DNA of 27,177 bases, taken from the NCBI GenBank assembly GCA_910579015.1, contig CAJTRO010000045.1, positions 1,319 to 28,495 of the forward strand, written 5' to 3'. The notes under the pieces are model-generated. The model saw only the letters and a list, made by a program, of their open reading frames with translations, ran no database searches and had not been told where the DNA came from. Each line of letters begins with the position of its first letter. Within the stretch, counting starts at the first letter, position 1. The stretch is from an uncultured Dorea sp. GTDB taxonomy: Bacteria > Bacillota_A > Clostridia > Lachnospirales > Lachnospiraceae. Both the position numbers and the translations under genes were made by a program. This document shows, piece by piece, positions 1 through 8,800 of the stretch.

Positions 1-2
1 CT

Positions 3-758
3 TTTTCATCTTTTGCATATTGGATGGATATTACTTATTCTTATAAAAATCGCATTTGGGAGGATAACAGTAAGATTGTTGCTTTTTGCTTTTATGAAAA
101 TCCTATTACGGATATTTATTTTAATTTGAAACCCGGATATGAGGAATTGGCATCAGAAATGATTGCATATGCTGATGCACATATGTCTGTAAAAGGCGGG
201 GAAATACAATTGGTGCTTTTTGGCGGACAGGATGCCTTGATAACTGCGGCAAAAAGGGCAGGATATCAGCAAAAATGGGGAAATTGGGATATGCAGTTTG
301 AGTTTGGTGATGTATTAGATTATCCTTTACCGAACGGATTTCATTTTGTGAATTCAGACGAATATGATATGGATAAGGGAAGTAAGTGCTGTTGGAAAGG
401 ATTCGATCATGAACAAAATGAGGGGGTATGGGATCACCAATATGAGCAGAGCGGCTATTTATTAAAGACGGCACCACACGCAACAACGGATCTGTCAGTT
501 ACCATTGCTGATGAAAAAGGAGAGTATGCATGTTATGCAGGAATGTGGTGGACTCCCGAAAATAAATTGGCTTATATGGACATATTGGAAGAAAGAGTAA
601 AGCAAGGTTATACTTTAATTGGCCCCGTTTTCATCGGAGTGAATGTAATAATCTGTATGAAAATAGAACGATTTGAAAGGTTAGAAATGGGAACTGGAGA
701 AGGCAATGGAATAATAAAATGTGGGGCATGGCGACTGTCATGTCTTTTATTTTTATAA
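3..758 (+). pseudogene. GNAT-family acetyltransferase, 5' partial, degraded C-terminus
   Basis: The reading frame is already open at the left edge, so the true start probably lies outside the window; the first in-frame ATG is at 24. Up to about position 585 the product reads like the two-domain GNAT acetyltransferases of Firmicutes, with the stretches FCFYENPITDIYFNLKPGYE, LVLFGGQDALI and CYAGMWWTPENKLAYM. In intact relatives the last of these is followed by the acetyl-CoA loop (a TVPEHRxxGLA type of segment) and a C-terminal NPFYxKIGY-like end. Here neither is present: after LAYM the frame runs into about 55 residues that match nothing I know. Coding potential seems to jump frame again near 760-810. 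Family membership is fairly sure; loss of the acetyl-CoA site makes an active enzyme unlikely. The substrate is unknown. Confidence 0.6.
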
Positions 759-833
759 TGGTAAATGAGAGAAGAAAATGGTATGATAAAAAAGAAGAAT
801 ATGTGTAATGCCAGATTCTGGTTTGCAAAGAAC

Positions 834-861
834 TTGACAGCTTGAAACTTTTGAAAATAAC
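834..861 (+). promoter_or_regulatory. Possible sigma-A promoter of the histidine phosphatase gene
   Basis: A perfect -35 hexamer TTGACA lies at 834-839. The best -10 candidate is AATAAC at 856-861 (4 of 6 matches, 16-base spacer). The start codon follows about 70 bases downstream. The -35 box is convincing; the -10 box is weak. Confidence 0.4.
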
Positions 862-930
862 GAATTAATAGGAATTATTATTCTGGCCGTAAATCAATGG
901 GATTTAGTATTAGAATGAGGAGGTATTATC

Positions 931-1512
931 ATGACAAAAGTATATTTCATTCGTCATGCAGAGCCTGATTATAACAATCACAACGATGCCCTTCGGGAGT
1001 TAACTTCAAAAGGAATGAAAGATAGGAAGTTGGTTACGAATTTTCTGACAGACAAGCATATTGATGTTGTTTTATCAAGTCCATATAAAAGAGCAATAGA
1101 TACAGTGAAGGATTTTGCAGATAGTCAAGGTATGGAAATCAATATTATAAATGATTTTAGAGAAAGAAAAGTAGAAAGTGAATGGATTGAAGATTTTACA
1201 TCGTTTGCAAAAAAGCAATGGGATGATTTTACATACAAACTGTCAGACGGGGAATGCCTTCAGGAGGTTCAGGGGAGAAATATTTCTGCATTGCGGCAGG
1301 TTTTAAATAAATATGCGGGAAAGAATGTTGCAGTAGGAAGTCACGGAACAGCTTTAAGCACAATTATTAATTATTATGACAATTCTTTCGGGTATCATGA
1401 TTTTGAAAGGATCAAGAATGTTATGCCGTGGATTGTGGAGTTTGTTTTTGATGAGAATGCGGATTGTATAATGATAAAAAAGCATGATGTAATTAGCGGT
1501 GTTACAACATAA
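931..1512 (+). CDS. Histidine phosphatase superfamily protein (phosphoglycerate-mutase-like)
   Basis: 193 residues, the usual size for a single-domain histidine phosphatase. The family signature is at the N-terminus: R8-H9-A10-E11, with H9 the expected phospho-acceptor. A second element, SSPYKRA with R54, and a late SHGT motif with H138 complete the phosphate pocket. No signal peptide or membrane segment is visible, so the protein is cytoplasmic. The ATG at 931 has an AGGAGG site seven bases upstream. It appears to be a single-gene unit, with a possible TTGACA promoter in front. The family contains phosphoglycerate mutases, sugar phosphatases and nucleotide phosphatases, and the sequence does not show which substrate applies. 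The gene is AT-rich, like the acetyltransferase remnant before it. Confidence 0.88.
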   Translation: MTKVYFIRHAEPDYNNHNDALRELTSKGMKDRKLVTNFLTDKHIDVVLSSPYKRAIDTVKDFADSQGMEINIINDFRERKVESEWIEDFTSFAKKQWDDFTYKLSDGECLQEVQGRNISALRQVLNKYAGKNVAVGSHGTALSTIINYYDNSFGYHDFERIKNVMPWIVEFVFDENADCIMIKKHDVISGVTT

Positions 1513-1590
1513 ACGAGATAAATCCGCCTGCATTGATGCGTTTCAAGATGAGTATAAGATGACAAGTGATTTCCAATACCCAAAAATTAT

Positions 1591-1619
1591 TTGCCAAAAT
1601 GCCGAAAACATAGTATGAT
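1591..1619 (+). promoter_or_regulatory. Sigma-A promoter of the cyclophilin-like/transporter operon
   Basis: TTGCCA at 1591-1596 and TATGAT at 1614-1619 are separated by exactly 17 bases. Transcription would start near 1626 and give a leader of about 100 bases before the ATG at 1725. The rest of the 1513-1724 gap holds no gene that I can support. Confidence 0.55.
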
Positions 1620-1724
1620 TTGGTATACAGCATACAATAAGTATATTTTTGATACCGGTCAGTGCTGATCTGGCGGGATGAATGATTGTATTGCGTAAAT
1701 ATCAATAAGCGAGGAGACGTAGGA

Positions 1725-2303
1725 ATGAGTGATCCGATTGCTGTTATGAAGCTTAACAATGGTAAGAAGATTGTTATGAGGCTTAGACCTGATTATGCGT
1801 ATAACGAAGTATGCAGTTTTATCAGTGCCGCCACCAAAGGATATTATGACAATTTTGCTATTCAGCGTATTGTTCCGGGTTCATGGGTTGATGTAAGTTA
1901 TAACGCATTCTTCCGAAGGGAATGCCAGTATTTCCTTCCGAACAGGATTGAGGAAGAGAGCGGCGGGAACATCAAGGTGCCGGAGCTTGGCGACGTGTGT
2001 CTGGGATATTTTTCGGATGAAGAGATTGCAGGGACGGAGTTCTTCTTCCCTTTGAGAAAAGCAGAAGAATTGACCGGGAAGTGCCCTGTGTTCGCACAGG
2101 TGACGGAAGGTATTGAAGAACTGCTGAGAATGGAGAAGGTCGAGACATATCCGAATCCATATGAGCCGGTTGAGATCAACGTGCCGAGGATACCGGAGAT
2201 CATTGTGAGTGTTGAGATAGAGACTTTCGGAGAAGCTTATCCGGAGCCTGATAAGTTCTTCCCGGAACAGATCCCTGGAAACTGGCCGGTGTTTTGCGGA
2301 TAA
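1725..2303 (+). CDS. Cyclophilin-like peptidyl-prolyl isomerase homologue, probably inactive
   Basis: 192 residues from the ATG at 1725, chosen because GAGGAG at 1711-1716 sits at the right distance; an upstream in-frame start would lack this. Residues 5-60 align with the start of the cyclophilin fold: a NNGKKIVMRLRPDYAYNEV strand-helix unit, then KGYYDNFAIQRIVPG. In active cyclophilins this leads to R-x-x-P-G-F-M-x-Q-G-G. Here the arginine (R48) is kept, but the following positions read PGSWVD, so the hydrophobic-pocket Phe is Ser53 and the catalytic Gln is Asp56. The C-terminal half is acidic and proline-rich and does not clearly follow the family. No signal peptide is visible. It lies 38 bases before a carrier gene and is probably co-transcribed with it. 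A folding or binding role is inference. Confidence 0.65.
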   Translation: MSDPIAVMKLNNGKKIVMRLRPDYAYNEVCSFISAATKGYYDNFAIQRIVPGSWVDVSYNAFFRRECQYFLPNRIEEESGGNIKVPELGDVCLGYFSDEEIAGTEFFFPLRKAEELTGKCPVFAQVTEGIEELLRMEKVETYPNPYEPVEINVPRIPEIIVSVEIETFGEAYPEPDKFFPEQIPGNWPVFCG

Positions 2304-2341
2304 GAAGAAAATAATGATTGAAGATTACGGGAGGTTTTCAT

Positions 2342-3517
2342 ATGCCTGATATTTTAGCTTTTACTATATTTGTATTGATATTCACAGTCGGTGAATATGT
2401 TGCCGTTAAGACGAAGGCGAATATAGACGTCGTTTTGTTTGTAGCCGCCGCCCTGCTGATCGGTTTCTGGATAGGTCTTCCGGCTTCCATCTATGAAGTG
2501 TCGGGAATCCTGCCGATGGCCGGAATCATCATTACACTGCTGATCGTAGGTATGGGTAATATGATCGATTTTGCCGAGCTTAAGAGACAGTGGAAGACGG
2601 TGTGTGTATCCATCATCGCGTTGACGGCGGCCTGTTTTGCGCTGGTGTTCGTCGGCCAGTTTGTGATCGGCAGGGATTTTGCACTTGCCGGTACGCCGGT
2701 GTTCGGCGGTGGTACGGCCGCCACTGTAGCAATGAAGACGATCCTTCAGGAGAAGGGAAAGGAGGATCTGTCAGTATACATTACTCTGCTGCTTGGACTA
2801 CAGAGCCTTGTAGGGATTCCCGTATCCTCTCAGTTCCTCAAGAGGGCAGGCAGGGCATTCAAGAATAATAAGGCGGAGTTCGAACTGTACAGGGGTACAG
2901 TCCTTGGAGAGACCGTTACGGACAGAAAGAAGCTGATACGTTTCCCGGCATCTTTAGACAGAGCCTCTTTCCATATAATGAAGCTTGGAGTTGTCGGCGT
3001 AGTGAGTTACTATTTCTCGGCAATTCTCTTGCAGTTGACAGGGATCAACGTAAGCTATATCATCGTTGCCCTGATCATGGGTACAATCTTCACCGAGATC
3101 GGATTTCTGGATCATGATACGTTAGGGAAGACAGAGGCTTCGGGATTCATTCTGTTTGCCTGCGTTATCATCTTGTTTTCAGACTTTGCAACATGTTCGC
3201 CGTCAGACGTGCTTGCACTGCTTAAACCGATGGCGTTTATTCTGTGTGTCGGTACATTCTTCGGATGCATCACAGGCTATATCTGTGGTAAGATTTTCAA
3301 GATCGAGCCGAATCTGGCAATCGTAATGTGTCTGACATGTATGTACGGATTCCCGGCAACAATGTATCTGTCAAAGGAAGTTGCGGAAGTGACGGCAGAG
3401 AATGAGACAGAGAGACAGATCATCGAGAACTACCTGCTTCCGAAGATGAATATCGCAGGCTTCGTGACAGGAAGCTTCGCGACGGTTCTTGCGGGGATCT
3501 TCGGCGGGATGATGTAG
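2342..3517 (+). CDS. Predicted GltS-like membrane carrier
   Basis: 391 residues and about ten hydrophobic segments, typical of a secondary transporter. The start at 2342 is preferred over the in-frame ATG at 2318 because GGGAGG at about 2330 precedes it. A glycine-rich loop GTPVFGGGTAATVAMKT (glycines 122-124) resembles the GGHGT re-entrant loop of the sodium/glutamate symporter GltS, and the segment order (N-terminal helices, loop, charged linker near residues 165-205, second helical half) also fits. I therefore place it near the GltS group of the cation:proton/anion transporter superfamily, but it is clearly divergent and the substrate is unknown. It follows the cyclophilin-like gene by 38 bases, which suggests one operon. 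Confidence 0.65.
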   Translation: MPDILAFTIFVLIFTVGEYVAVKTKANIDVVLFVAAALLIGFWIGLPASIYEVSGILPMAGIIITLLIVGMGNMIDFAELKRQWKTVCVSIIALTAACFALVFVGQFVIGRDFALAGTPVFGGGTAATVAMKTILQEKGKEDLSVYITLLLGLQSLVGIPVSSQFLKRAGRAFKNNKAEFELYRGTVLGETVTDRKKLIRFPASLDRASFHIMKLGVVGVVSYYFSAILLQLTGINVSYIIVALIMGTIFTEIGFLDHDTLGKTEASGFILFACVIILFSDFATCSPSDVLALLKPMAFILCVGTFFGCITGYICGKIFKIEPNLAIVMCLTCMYGFPATMYLSKEVAEVTAENETERQIIENYLLPKMNIAGFVTGSFATVLAGIFGGMM

Positions 3518-3578
3518 AATTCCTGCTGTAAGTTAAGGCTGGATTTATATATGACCGGGAGAAAAGGAGAGGGACGAC

Positions 3579-3929
3579 ATGGATTGTGAAAAAGTGTATG
3601 CAATGAGTTTTGCAAAGATATATCCGCTTCTTGTTGCGAAGGCAGAAAAGAAGGGGCGGACGTTAGATGAAGTGAATGAAGTGATCTGCTGGCTGACCGG
3701 CTATAGTGCAGATGAGATAGAAGACGCCGTAAGTAATTCTGTTGCTTATGGAGACTTTTTTCGAAATGCACCGCTTCTGAATCCAAACAGGAAAGCAATC
3801 AAAGGGGTGGTCTGCGGGGTGCGTGTAGAGACAATTGAGGAACCTCTGATGCAGGAGATCCGATATCTGGACAAGTTAGTTGATGAGCTTGCAAAAGGGA
3901 AATCCATGGATAAGATCCTGCGCGGATAG
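3579..3929 (+). CDS. DUF2200 family protein
   Basis: 116 residues, the full length of DUF2200 proteins. Recognisable blocks run in order: FAKIYPLLVAKAEKKGRT, EVICWLTGYS, NAPLLNPN and KGVVCGVRVE, followed by a C-terminal IRYLDKLVDELAKGKSMDKI helix. The protein is small and soluble, with no signal peptide. An AAGGAGAGG site lies just before the ATG. DUF2200 has no established function that I know of. The gap after the carrier gene is 61 bases and shows no clear terminator, so read-through from the upstream operon is possible. Confidence 0.9.
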   Translation: MDCEKVYAMSFAKIYPLLVAKAEKKGRTLDEVNEVICWLTGYSADEIEDAVSNSVAYGDFFRNAPLLNPNRKAIKGVVCGVRVETIEEPLMQEIRYLDKLVDELAKGKSMDKILRG

Positions 3930-3964
3930 ACGGCGCCGTTTTCTATCAGAAAACAGCCCGTGGC

Positions 3965-4006
3965 ATGTAAGGAAAATACATGTAGGAAAAATACATGTAA
4001 GAAATG
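3965..4006 (+). repeat. Short tandem repeat of about 15 bases, nearly three copies
   Basis: Units start at 3965 (ATGTAAGGAAAATAC), 3980 (ATGTAGGAAAAATAC) and 3995 (ATGTAAGAAATG, partial). The array lies in the 100-base gap directly before the ribosome site of the DUF1801 gene. Its length probably varies by slippage between strains; no function is visible. Confidence 0.7.
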
Positions 4007-4029
4007 ATTAAGAAAGAGAGGCGGGCAAG

Positions 4030-4434
4030 ATGTGGAAGTGTCCAAAATGCGGCCGTACATTTAAGAATACGAATCAGGATCATTATTGCGGTGAAGCTCC
4101 GAAGACAATTGAAGAATATATAGAACGCCAGCCAGAGCAGGTACAGCCTTATCTGAGGCAGGTTGATCAGGCGGTCAGATCCGCGATACCGGATACAACA
4201 GAAAAGATATCCTGGAGTATGCCGACGTATTGGAAGAAGCATAACCTGATACAGTTTGCGTCTTTCAAGAAGCACATAGGACTTTATCCGGGACCGGAAG
4301 CGGTAGAGGCATTTGCAGAAAGGCTTAAGGAATATAAGACAAGCAAGGGCGCCATACAGCTTCCTTATGATAAGCCTATGCCGATTGAACTGATCGGGGA
4401 GATCGCAAGATGGTGCGAGAAGGAGAATAGTTAA
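4030..4434 (+). CDS. DUF1801 (YdhG-like) protein with N-terminal zinc-ribbon-like motif
   Basis: 134 residues. The first 20 residues carry C4-x2-C7 and H18-x-C20, a plausible small zinc knuckle (CPKCG ... DHYCG). Residues 25-130 match the DUF1801/YdhG fold: the EYIERQPEQVQPYLRQV helix, IPDTTEKISWSMPTYWKKHN, the FASFKKHIGLYPGPEAV block and KGAIQLPYDKPMP. Such proteins are cytoplasmic, and their biochemical role is not established. The start is supported by a GAGAGGCGGG stretch before the ATG. The zinc-binding addition is an interesting accessory, but metal binding is inferred from the residue pattern only. Confidence 0.85.
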   Translation: MWKCPKCGRTFKNTNQDHYCGEAPKTIEEYIERQPEQVQPYLRQVDQAVRSAIPDTTEKISWSMPTYWKKHNLIQFASFKKHIGLYPGPEAVEAFAERLKEYKTSKGAIQLPYDKPMPIELIGEIARWCEKENS

Positions 4435-4439
4435 GACGT

Positions 4440-4468
4440 AAACTCTTTGCGGGCGCAGGGTAGAGTTT
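4440..4468 (+). other. Inverted repeat, weak terminator or operator candidate
   Basis: AAACTCT at 4440-4446 pairs with AGAGTTT at 4462-4468 around a GC-rich 15-base loop, followed by only one more T. It could be a poor terminator of the DUF1801 gene, or an operator upstream of the promoter at 4481. Confidence 0.35.
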
Positions 4469-4480
4469 TCGACGGCCTTG

Positions 4481-4489
4481 TGGTATAAT
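4481..4489 (+). promoter_or_regulatory. Extended -10 promoter of the sensor lipoprotein/hybrid kinase operon
   Basis: TGGTATAAT at 4481-4489 is a perfect extended -10 element. The region 16-18 bases upstream holds no good -35 hexamer, as is common for extended -10 promoters. Transcription would start near 4496, about 54 bases before the chosen start at 4550. Confidence 0.6.
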
Positions 4490-4549
4490 ATCCTCATTAA
4501 TGACCGGCAGAAGTGACAGTGGAGACTGTGAGAGAGGAGATGGTGGGCT

Positions 4550-5809
4550 GTGCCAGAGAATATGCCTGCGGATAGCCGTGAGAGAGGATACAGAGTAGAA
4601 TACTGTAACATGGAAGTGAAAGATAATAAGAAGTGGAACGCCGGCCGGCAGAAGACGGAATGGAAGGGACTGCGTGGCAGAGCGGTTATCTGCCTGTTGG
4701 CGGCAGTGTCCGGCTGTGTTTTTGGTCTGAGCAGCTGCGGTAAAGCAGAAGAGAAGGCGCCTGTGTCTGTATCAGAGGACGGGAAGAGTACAGAAGAATC
4801 GAACGGAAGCGAAGTTTCGGAAGACGAGCTTCTGGCAGACAAGGATACGAAAGAGGTCGTTAATTTTGACCGCAGGCTGGATGAGTATCAGCCGTTGAAG
4901 AAGGAGTATAATTTTTATTTTACATATAAGGTGATTCATCCGTGGTGGGATGCGGTTGCGATCGGGATCGAGGATGCGGCAAAGCAGTATGAAGAAGACG
5001 GGATCATCATTAATTATGAATATCTTGCGCCCCGGGAGGTATCTGCGCAGGATCAGGTCCGGCGCCTGACGGAAGCCGGGGCGGAAGAGTTTGATGTAAT
5101 CGGAGTGGATGTGGCGGATGTTGAGATGGTTACGCCGATCATCAACAGCCTTTTAGAAGATGGCCAAAAGGTCATGACATTTTCGAGCTCTGATGCCGCG
5201 AAGGAGGACGGATGCAATCGTATTGCCTATGTAGGGAATACGCATAATTATGAGGATGGCGTGGATCTGACAGAGGCGCTCTGCAAGAAGCTTGGTTATC
5301 AGGGGAAGATTGCCGTCCTGATAGGGACGGAAGGCGCTCCATGCCATGAGGAGAGATCCGAGGGAGCAAGGGATGTGATCGCGAAATATCCGGATATGGA
5401 GATTGTGGAGACTGCGTATGATGAGGATACGGTCGAGAAATCCTATCAGCTTGCGAAGGAGTTTCTGGCACGGCATGAGGATCTGGCAGGTTTTGTATGC
5501 TGTAATATGAGTAACCCGGTGGGAGCGGCAAGGGCGGTTATTGAGGCCGGAAGAGAGAATGAGGTTGTGATCGTGGGGATGGACCATGACCAGGAAGCCT
5601 TGCGGTATTTAAGGGACGGGTACATCTATGCACTGGGCGTGCAGGACTGTTATTCTATTGGATTTGATACCGTTCAGACGGCGGTCAAGATTGCAGACGG
5701 ATGTCTCCCGGGGGAGAGTTATCCCGAGAAGACAGAAGAGATTACAACAATTATTTATCAGGAAAGCGCTGCGGCGATGCTGCAGACGTTGTATGGTGTA
5801 ATTGATTAA
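4550..5809 (+). CDS. RbsB-like sugar-binding lipoprotein (sensor partner of the hybrid kinase)
   Basis: 419 residues from a GTG start chosen because AGGAG at 4535-4539 lies ten bases before it; ATG at 4562 or 4610 are alternatives with poorer ribosome sites. A hydrophobic segment (about residues 45-61) ends in the lipobox LSSC, with lipidated C63, followed by an acidic Ser/Glu linker. Residues 110-400 form a type I periplasmic-binding fold of the ribose/galactose group: KVIHPWWDAVAIGIEDAAKQ, DVIGVDVADVEMVTPIINSL, GKIAVLIGTEGAP, then VVIVGMDHDQEALRYLRDG. It should bind a sugar or similar small ligand at the outer membrane face. No permease or ATPase follows; instead the gene abuts a hybrid kinase, which argues for ligand sensing rather than uptake. 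The ligand cannot be read from the sequence. Confidence 0.85.
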   Translation: MPENMPADSRERGYRVEYCNMEVKDNKKWNAGRQKTEWKGLRGRAVICLLAAVSGCVFGLSSCGKAEEKAPVSVSEDGKSTEESNGSEVSEDELLADKDTKEVVNFDRRLDEYQPLKKEYNFYFTYKVIHPWWDAVAIGIEDAAKQYEEDGIIINYEYLAPREVSAQDQVRRLTEAGAEEFDVIGVDVADVEMVTPIINSLLEDGQKVMTFSSSDAAKEDGCNRIAYVGNTHNYEDGVDLTEALCKKLGYQGKIAVLIGTEGAPCHEERSEGARDVIAKYPDMEIVETAYDEDTVEKSYQLAKEFLARHEDLAGFVCCNMSNPVGAARAVIEAGRENEVVIVGMDHDQEALRYLRDGYIYALGVQDCYSIGFDTVQTAVKIADGCLPGESYPEKTEEITTIIYQESAAAMLQTLYGVID

Positions 5810-5819
5810 GGAGCGGGGA

Positions 5820-8800
5820 ATGGAACGATTACAGCAAACCGGTATAAATAAAAATCGCAAGAGACAGACGATTGCATACGCCCTATGGGGAGGGATCATG
5901 ATCGCGCTGATCCTGATCGTCACAACGTTATGGGTATCAAGGAGTGCGAGGATTGGCACGGATCAGGCAGTCGGCAGAGTAAGTGAATTCTATCTGGAAG
6001 AGCTTGCCGGCAGAAGGTCGCTGGTGGTTTCTGAGGAATTGAATAAGAATTTTACATATATGGAGAAAGCCCTTGAGGTGCTGGAGGAATCAGATCTTGA
6101 ATCGCAGGAATCACTGCGTGATTTCCTTGGAAAGGTCAGGAAGCTCTATGGTGTGGACAAGTTTGCCATGGTGGACGAGGACGGGATTGTCTACACGCAG
6201 CACAGCACAATGTCGGGGCTTAGCAGATACAGCTTTCTGGCGGAAGAGCTTAAGGAGCCTGTGATCAGCACTTCAAACCTATATGGAGCGAAAAAGAGGG
6301 TGGCCCTGGCGATGCCGGTGGAGGGTATCTCGTTCCAGAGGAAGCAGATCAAGGTGTGCTTCATACAGATCAATATTGCGGATATGTTAAGTTCCGTGAC
6401 GCTGCAGACCAGCGATAATGAGACATACTGCAATCTGTATTATCGTAATGGCGAGAGCCTGACGAATGATGATTTCGGGTATCTTACGGCCGGGAAGAAT
6501 GTGCTGTCTGCGCTTGAAGACGCTAAGATGAAGGACGGTTCCGACTATGAAAAGCTGAAAGAGGATTTTGCAGACGGCAGGCTGGGGCAGGTCTCCTTTA
6601 CCTATCAGGACACGGAGGAGGAGCTCTGTTATATTCCGGTGGAAGGAACAGACTGGATGCTGACGATTCTCATTAAGAATAATGTGATCAGCGGCCAGAT
6701 CAGTTCTATCAGTGAAGAGATGATGAGGAACAGCATTATCCAGATTGTCATTACGGTGATCGTCATGCTTGTGATATTCCTTGGACTTATCCATCAGTCC
6801 AGGAGGAATGCACAGATTCTTCTGGAACAGGAAAAGGCGGACAGGGACAGGATCCGCGCCGCCTACGCTCAGATTGAACGGGAGCAGATGGATATGGAGA
6901 ATATCCATACTGCGATGGGTTCCGGCCGGTGGAGCATGGAGTTTAACGAGAAAGCAGAGCTGGTTTCCTGTACATGGACAGAGGTTTTCAGGAAGATGCT
7001 TGGGTATGACAGCGAGGAAGAATTTCCCAACAGGCTGGAATCGTGGTCGGATCTTCTGTATCCGGAGGACAGGGAAGGCGTTTTGAAAGAATACTGGGAT
7101 ACCGTGAGGGATTATTCAGGCGGGAAGGGCTATGATGTAGAGTATCGTCTCTATACCAGACATGCCGGACTGAGATGGTTCCATGCGGCGGGCAGGCTGT
7201 CCAGGCGGGAAGACGGATCTCCGGTGACCTTTATCGGACTTTTTGTCGATATTGATGATGAGAAGAAGATGGAAGAACAGCTCAACAAGCAGAAGTTAGA
7301 TCTTCAGGATGCACTGGCGGCGGCACAACATGCCAACAGAGCCAAGACCACATTTCTTAACAATATGTCTCATGATATACGGACGCCTATGAATGCAATC
7401 ATAGGTTTCACGTCTCTTGCGGCCGCGCATATAGAGAATACGGAACAGGTGCAGGATTATCTGGCAAAGATCACAACGTCCAGCAATCATCTGCTTAGTC
7501 TGATCAATGATGTTCTGGATATGAGCCGTATCGAGAGCGGAAAGATGAAGATCGAGGAGATGGAATCTTCTCTGCCGGAGATCATGCATGATCTGAAGAC
7601 GATCGTACAGGCTGATATCACGTCCAAACGCCTGGAGTTCTATATTGATACGGATGATGTGGTAAATGAACATGTTCTGTGCGATAAGCTCAGACTGAAT
7701 CAGGTTCTTTTGAATCTTCTGAGCAATGCCATGAAGTTTACGAAGCCCGGCGGTGTTGTCGGCGTGCGTATCCTTCAGAAAGGGAACGCTCCGGAGGGAT
7801 TTGCATCATATGAATTCCAGGTAAGAGATACGGGGATCGGGATGAGCAAGGAGTTCCAGAAGCATGTGTTTGAGCCGTTTGAACGTGAGAGGACGAGTAC
7901 GGTCAGTGGTATCCAGGGAACAGGGCTTGGCATGGCTATCACCAGAAATATCGTGGATATGATGGGCGGTACGATCTCGGTAGTCAGTGAAGAAGGAAAG
8001 GGATCTACGTTTAGCGTAAATCTGCAATTTAAGACGTGTTCGGGTTCGGTAAAGCAAGAAGTGATTCCGCAGTTAAAGGAACTACGCGCGCTTGTGGTGG
8101 ATGATGACTTTAATACCTGCTCAAGCGTCACCAAGATGCTGTCCACCATCGGTATGCGTCCGGACTGGACGACATCCGGCAAGGAAGCCGTACTGCGGGC
8201 AAGGCTTGCCGTGGAGCAGAATGATGAGTATGCGGCATATATCATAGACTGGCTGATGCCGGATATGAACGGTATCGAGGTAGTGAGAAGGATACGGGGA
8301 ATCATCGGAGACGGGAAGCCGATTATCATTCTGACTGCCTATGACTGGTCGGATATAGAAGAAGAGGCAAGAAAAGCAGGAGTTACTGCGTTCTGTTCCA
8401 AGCCGATTTTCCTGTCGGAACTCAGAGAGATCCTGGAAGCGCCGTATATAGACGCGGATGTGGAGGAGACGGCTGTCAGGGAGGCAGACGTCTTTGAAGG
8501 AAAGAAGATCCTCCTGGCCGAGGACAATGAACTGAACCAGGAGATTGCTGTGGAGATCCTTGAGGAAGCCGGATTCGTGATTGATGTGGCGGACGACGGC
8601 GCGGTCGCGGTGGAGAAGCTTAAGGAAGCCGGACCGGGAGCGTATGATCTGGTCCTGATGGATATCCAGATGCCGATCATGAACGGATACGAGGCGACAA
8701 GACGGATCAGAGCATTTGAGGATCCAAAGCTTGCGGGTATTCCTATCATTGCAATGACGGCCAATGCCTTCGATGAAGACCGGAAGGCGGCTTTTGACGC

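Noticed and set aside
2590..2868. 92-codon + strand frame inside the carrier gene
   Set aside because: It is a +1-frame shadow of the GltS-like gene, with high Arg/Gly/Cys content and no ribosome site.
3946..4842. Long open frame of 298 codons on the minus strand
   Set aside because: It lies opposite the DUF1801 gene and the start of the sensor lipoprotein, both with strong family matches; the product is low-complexity (Ser/Leu/Arg/Tyr-rich).
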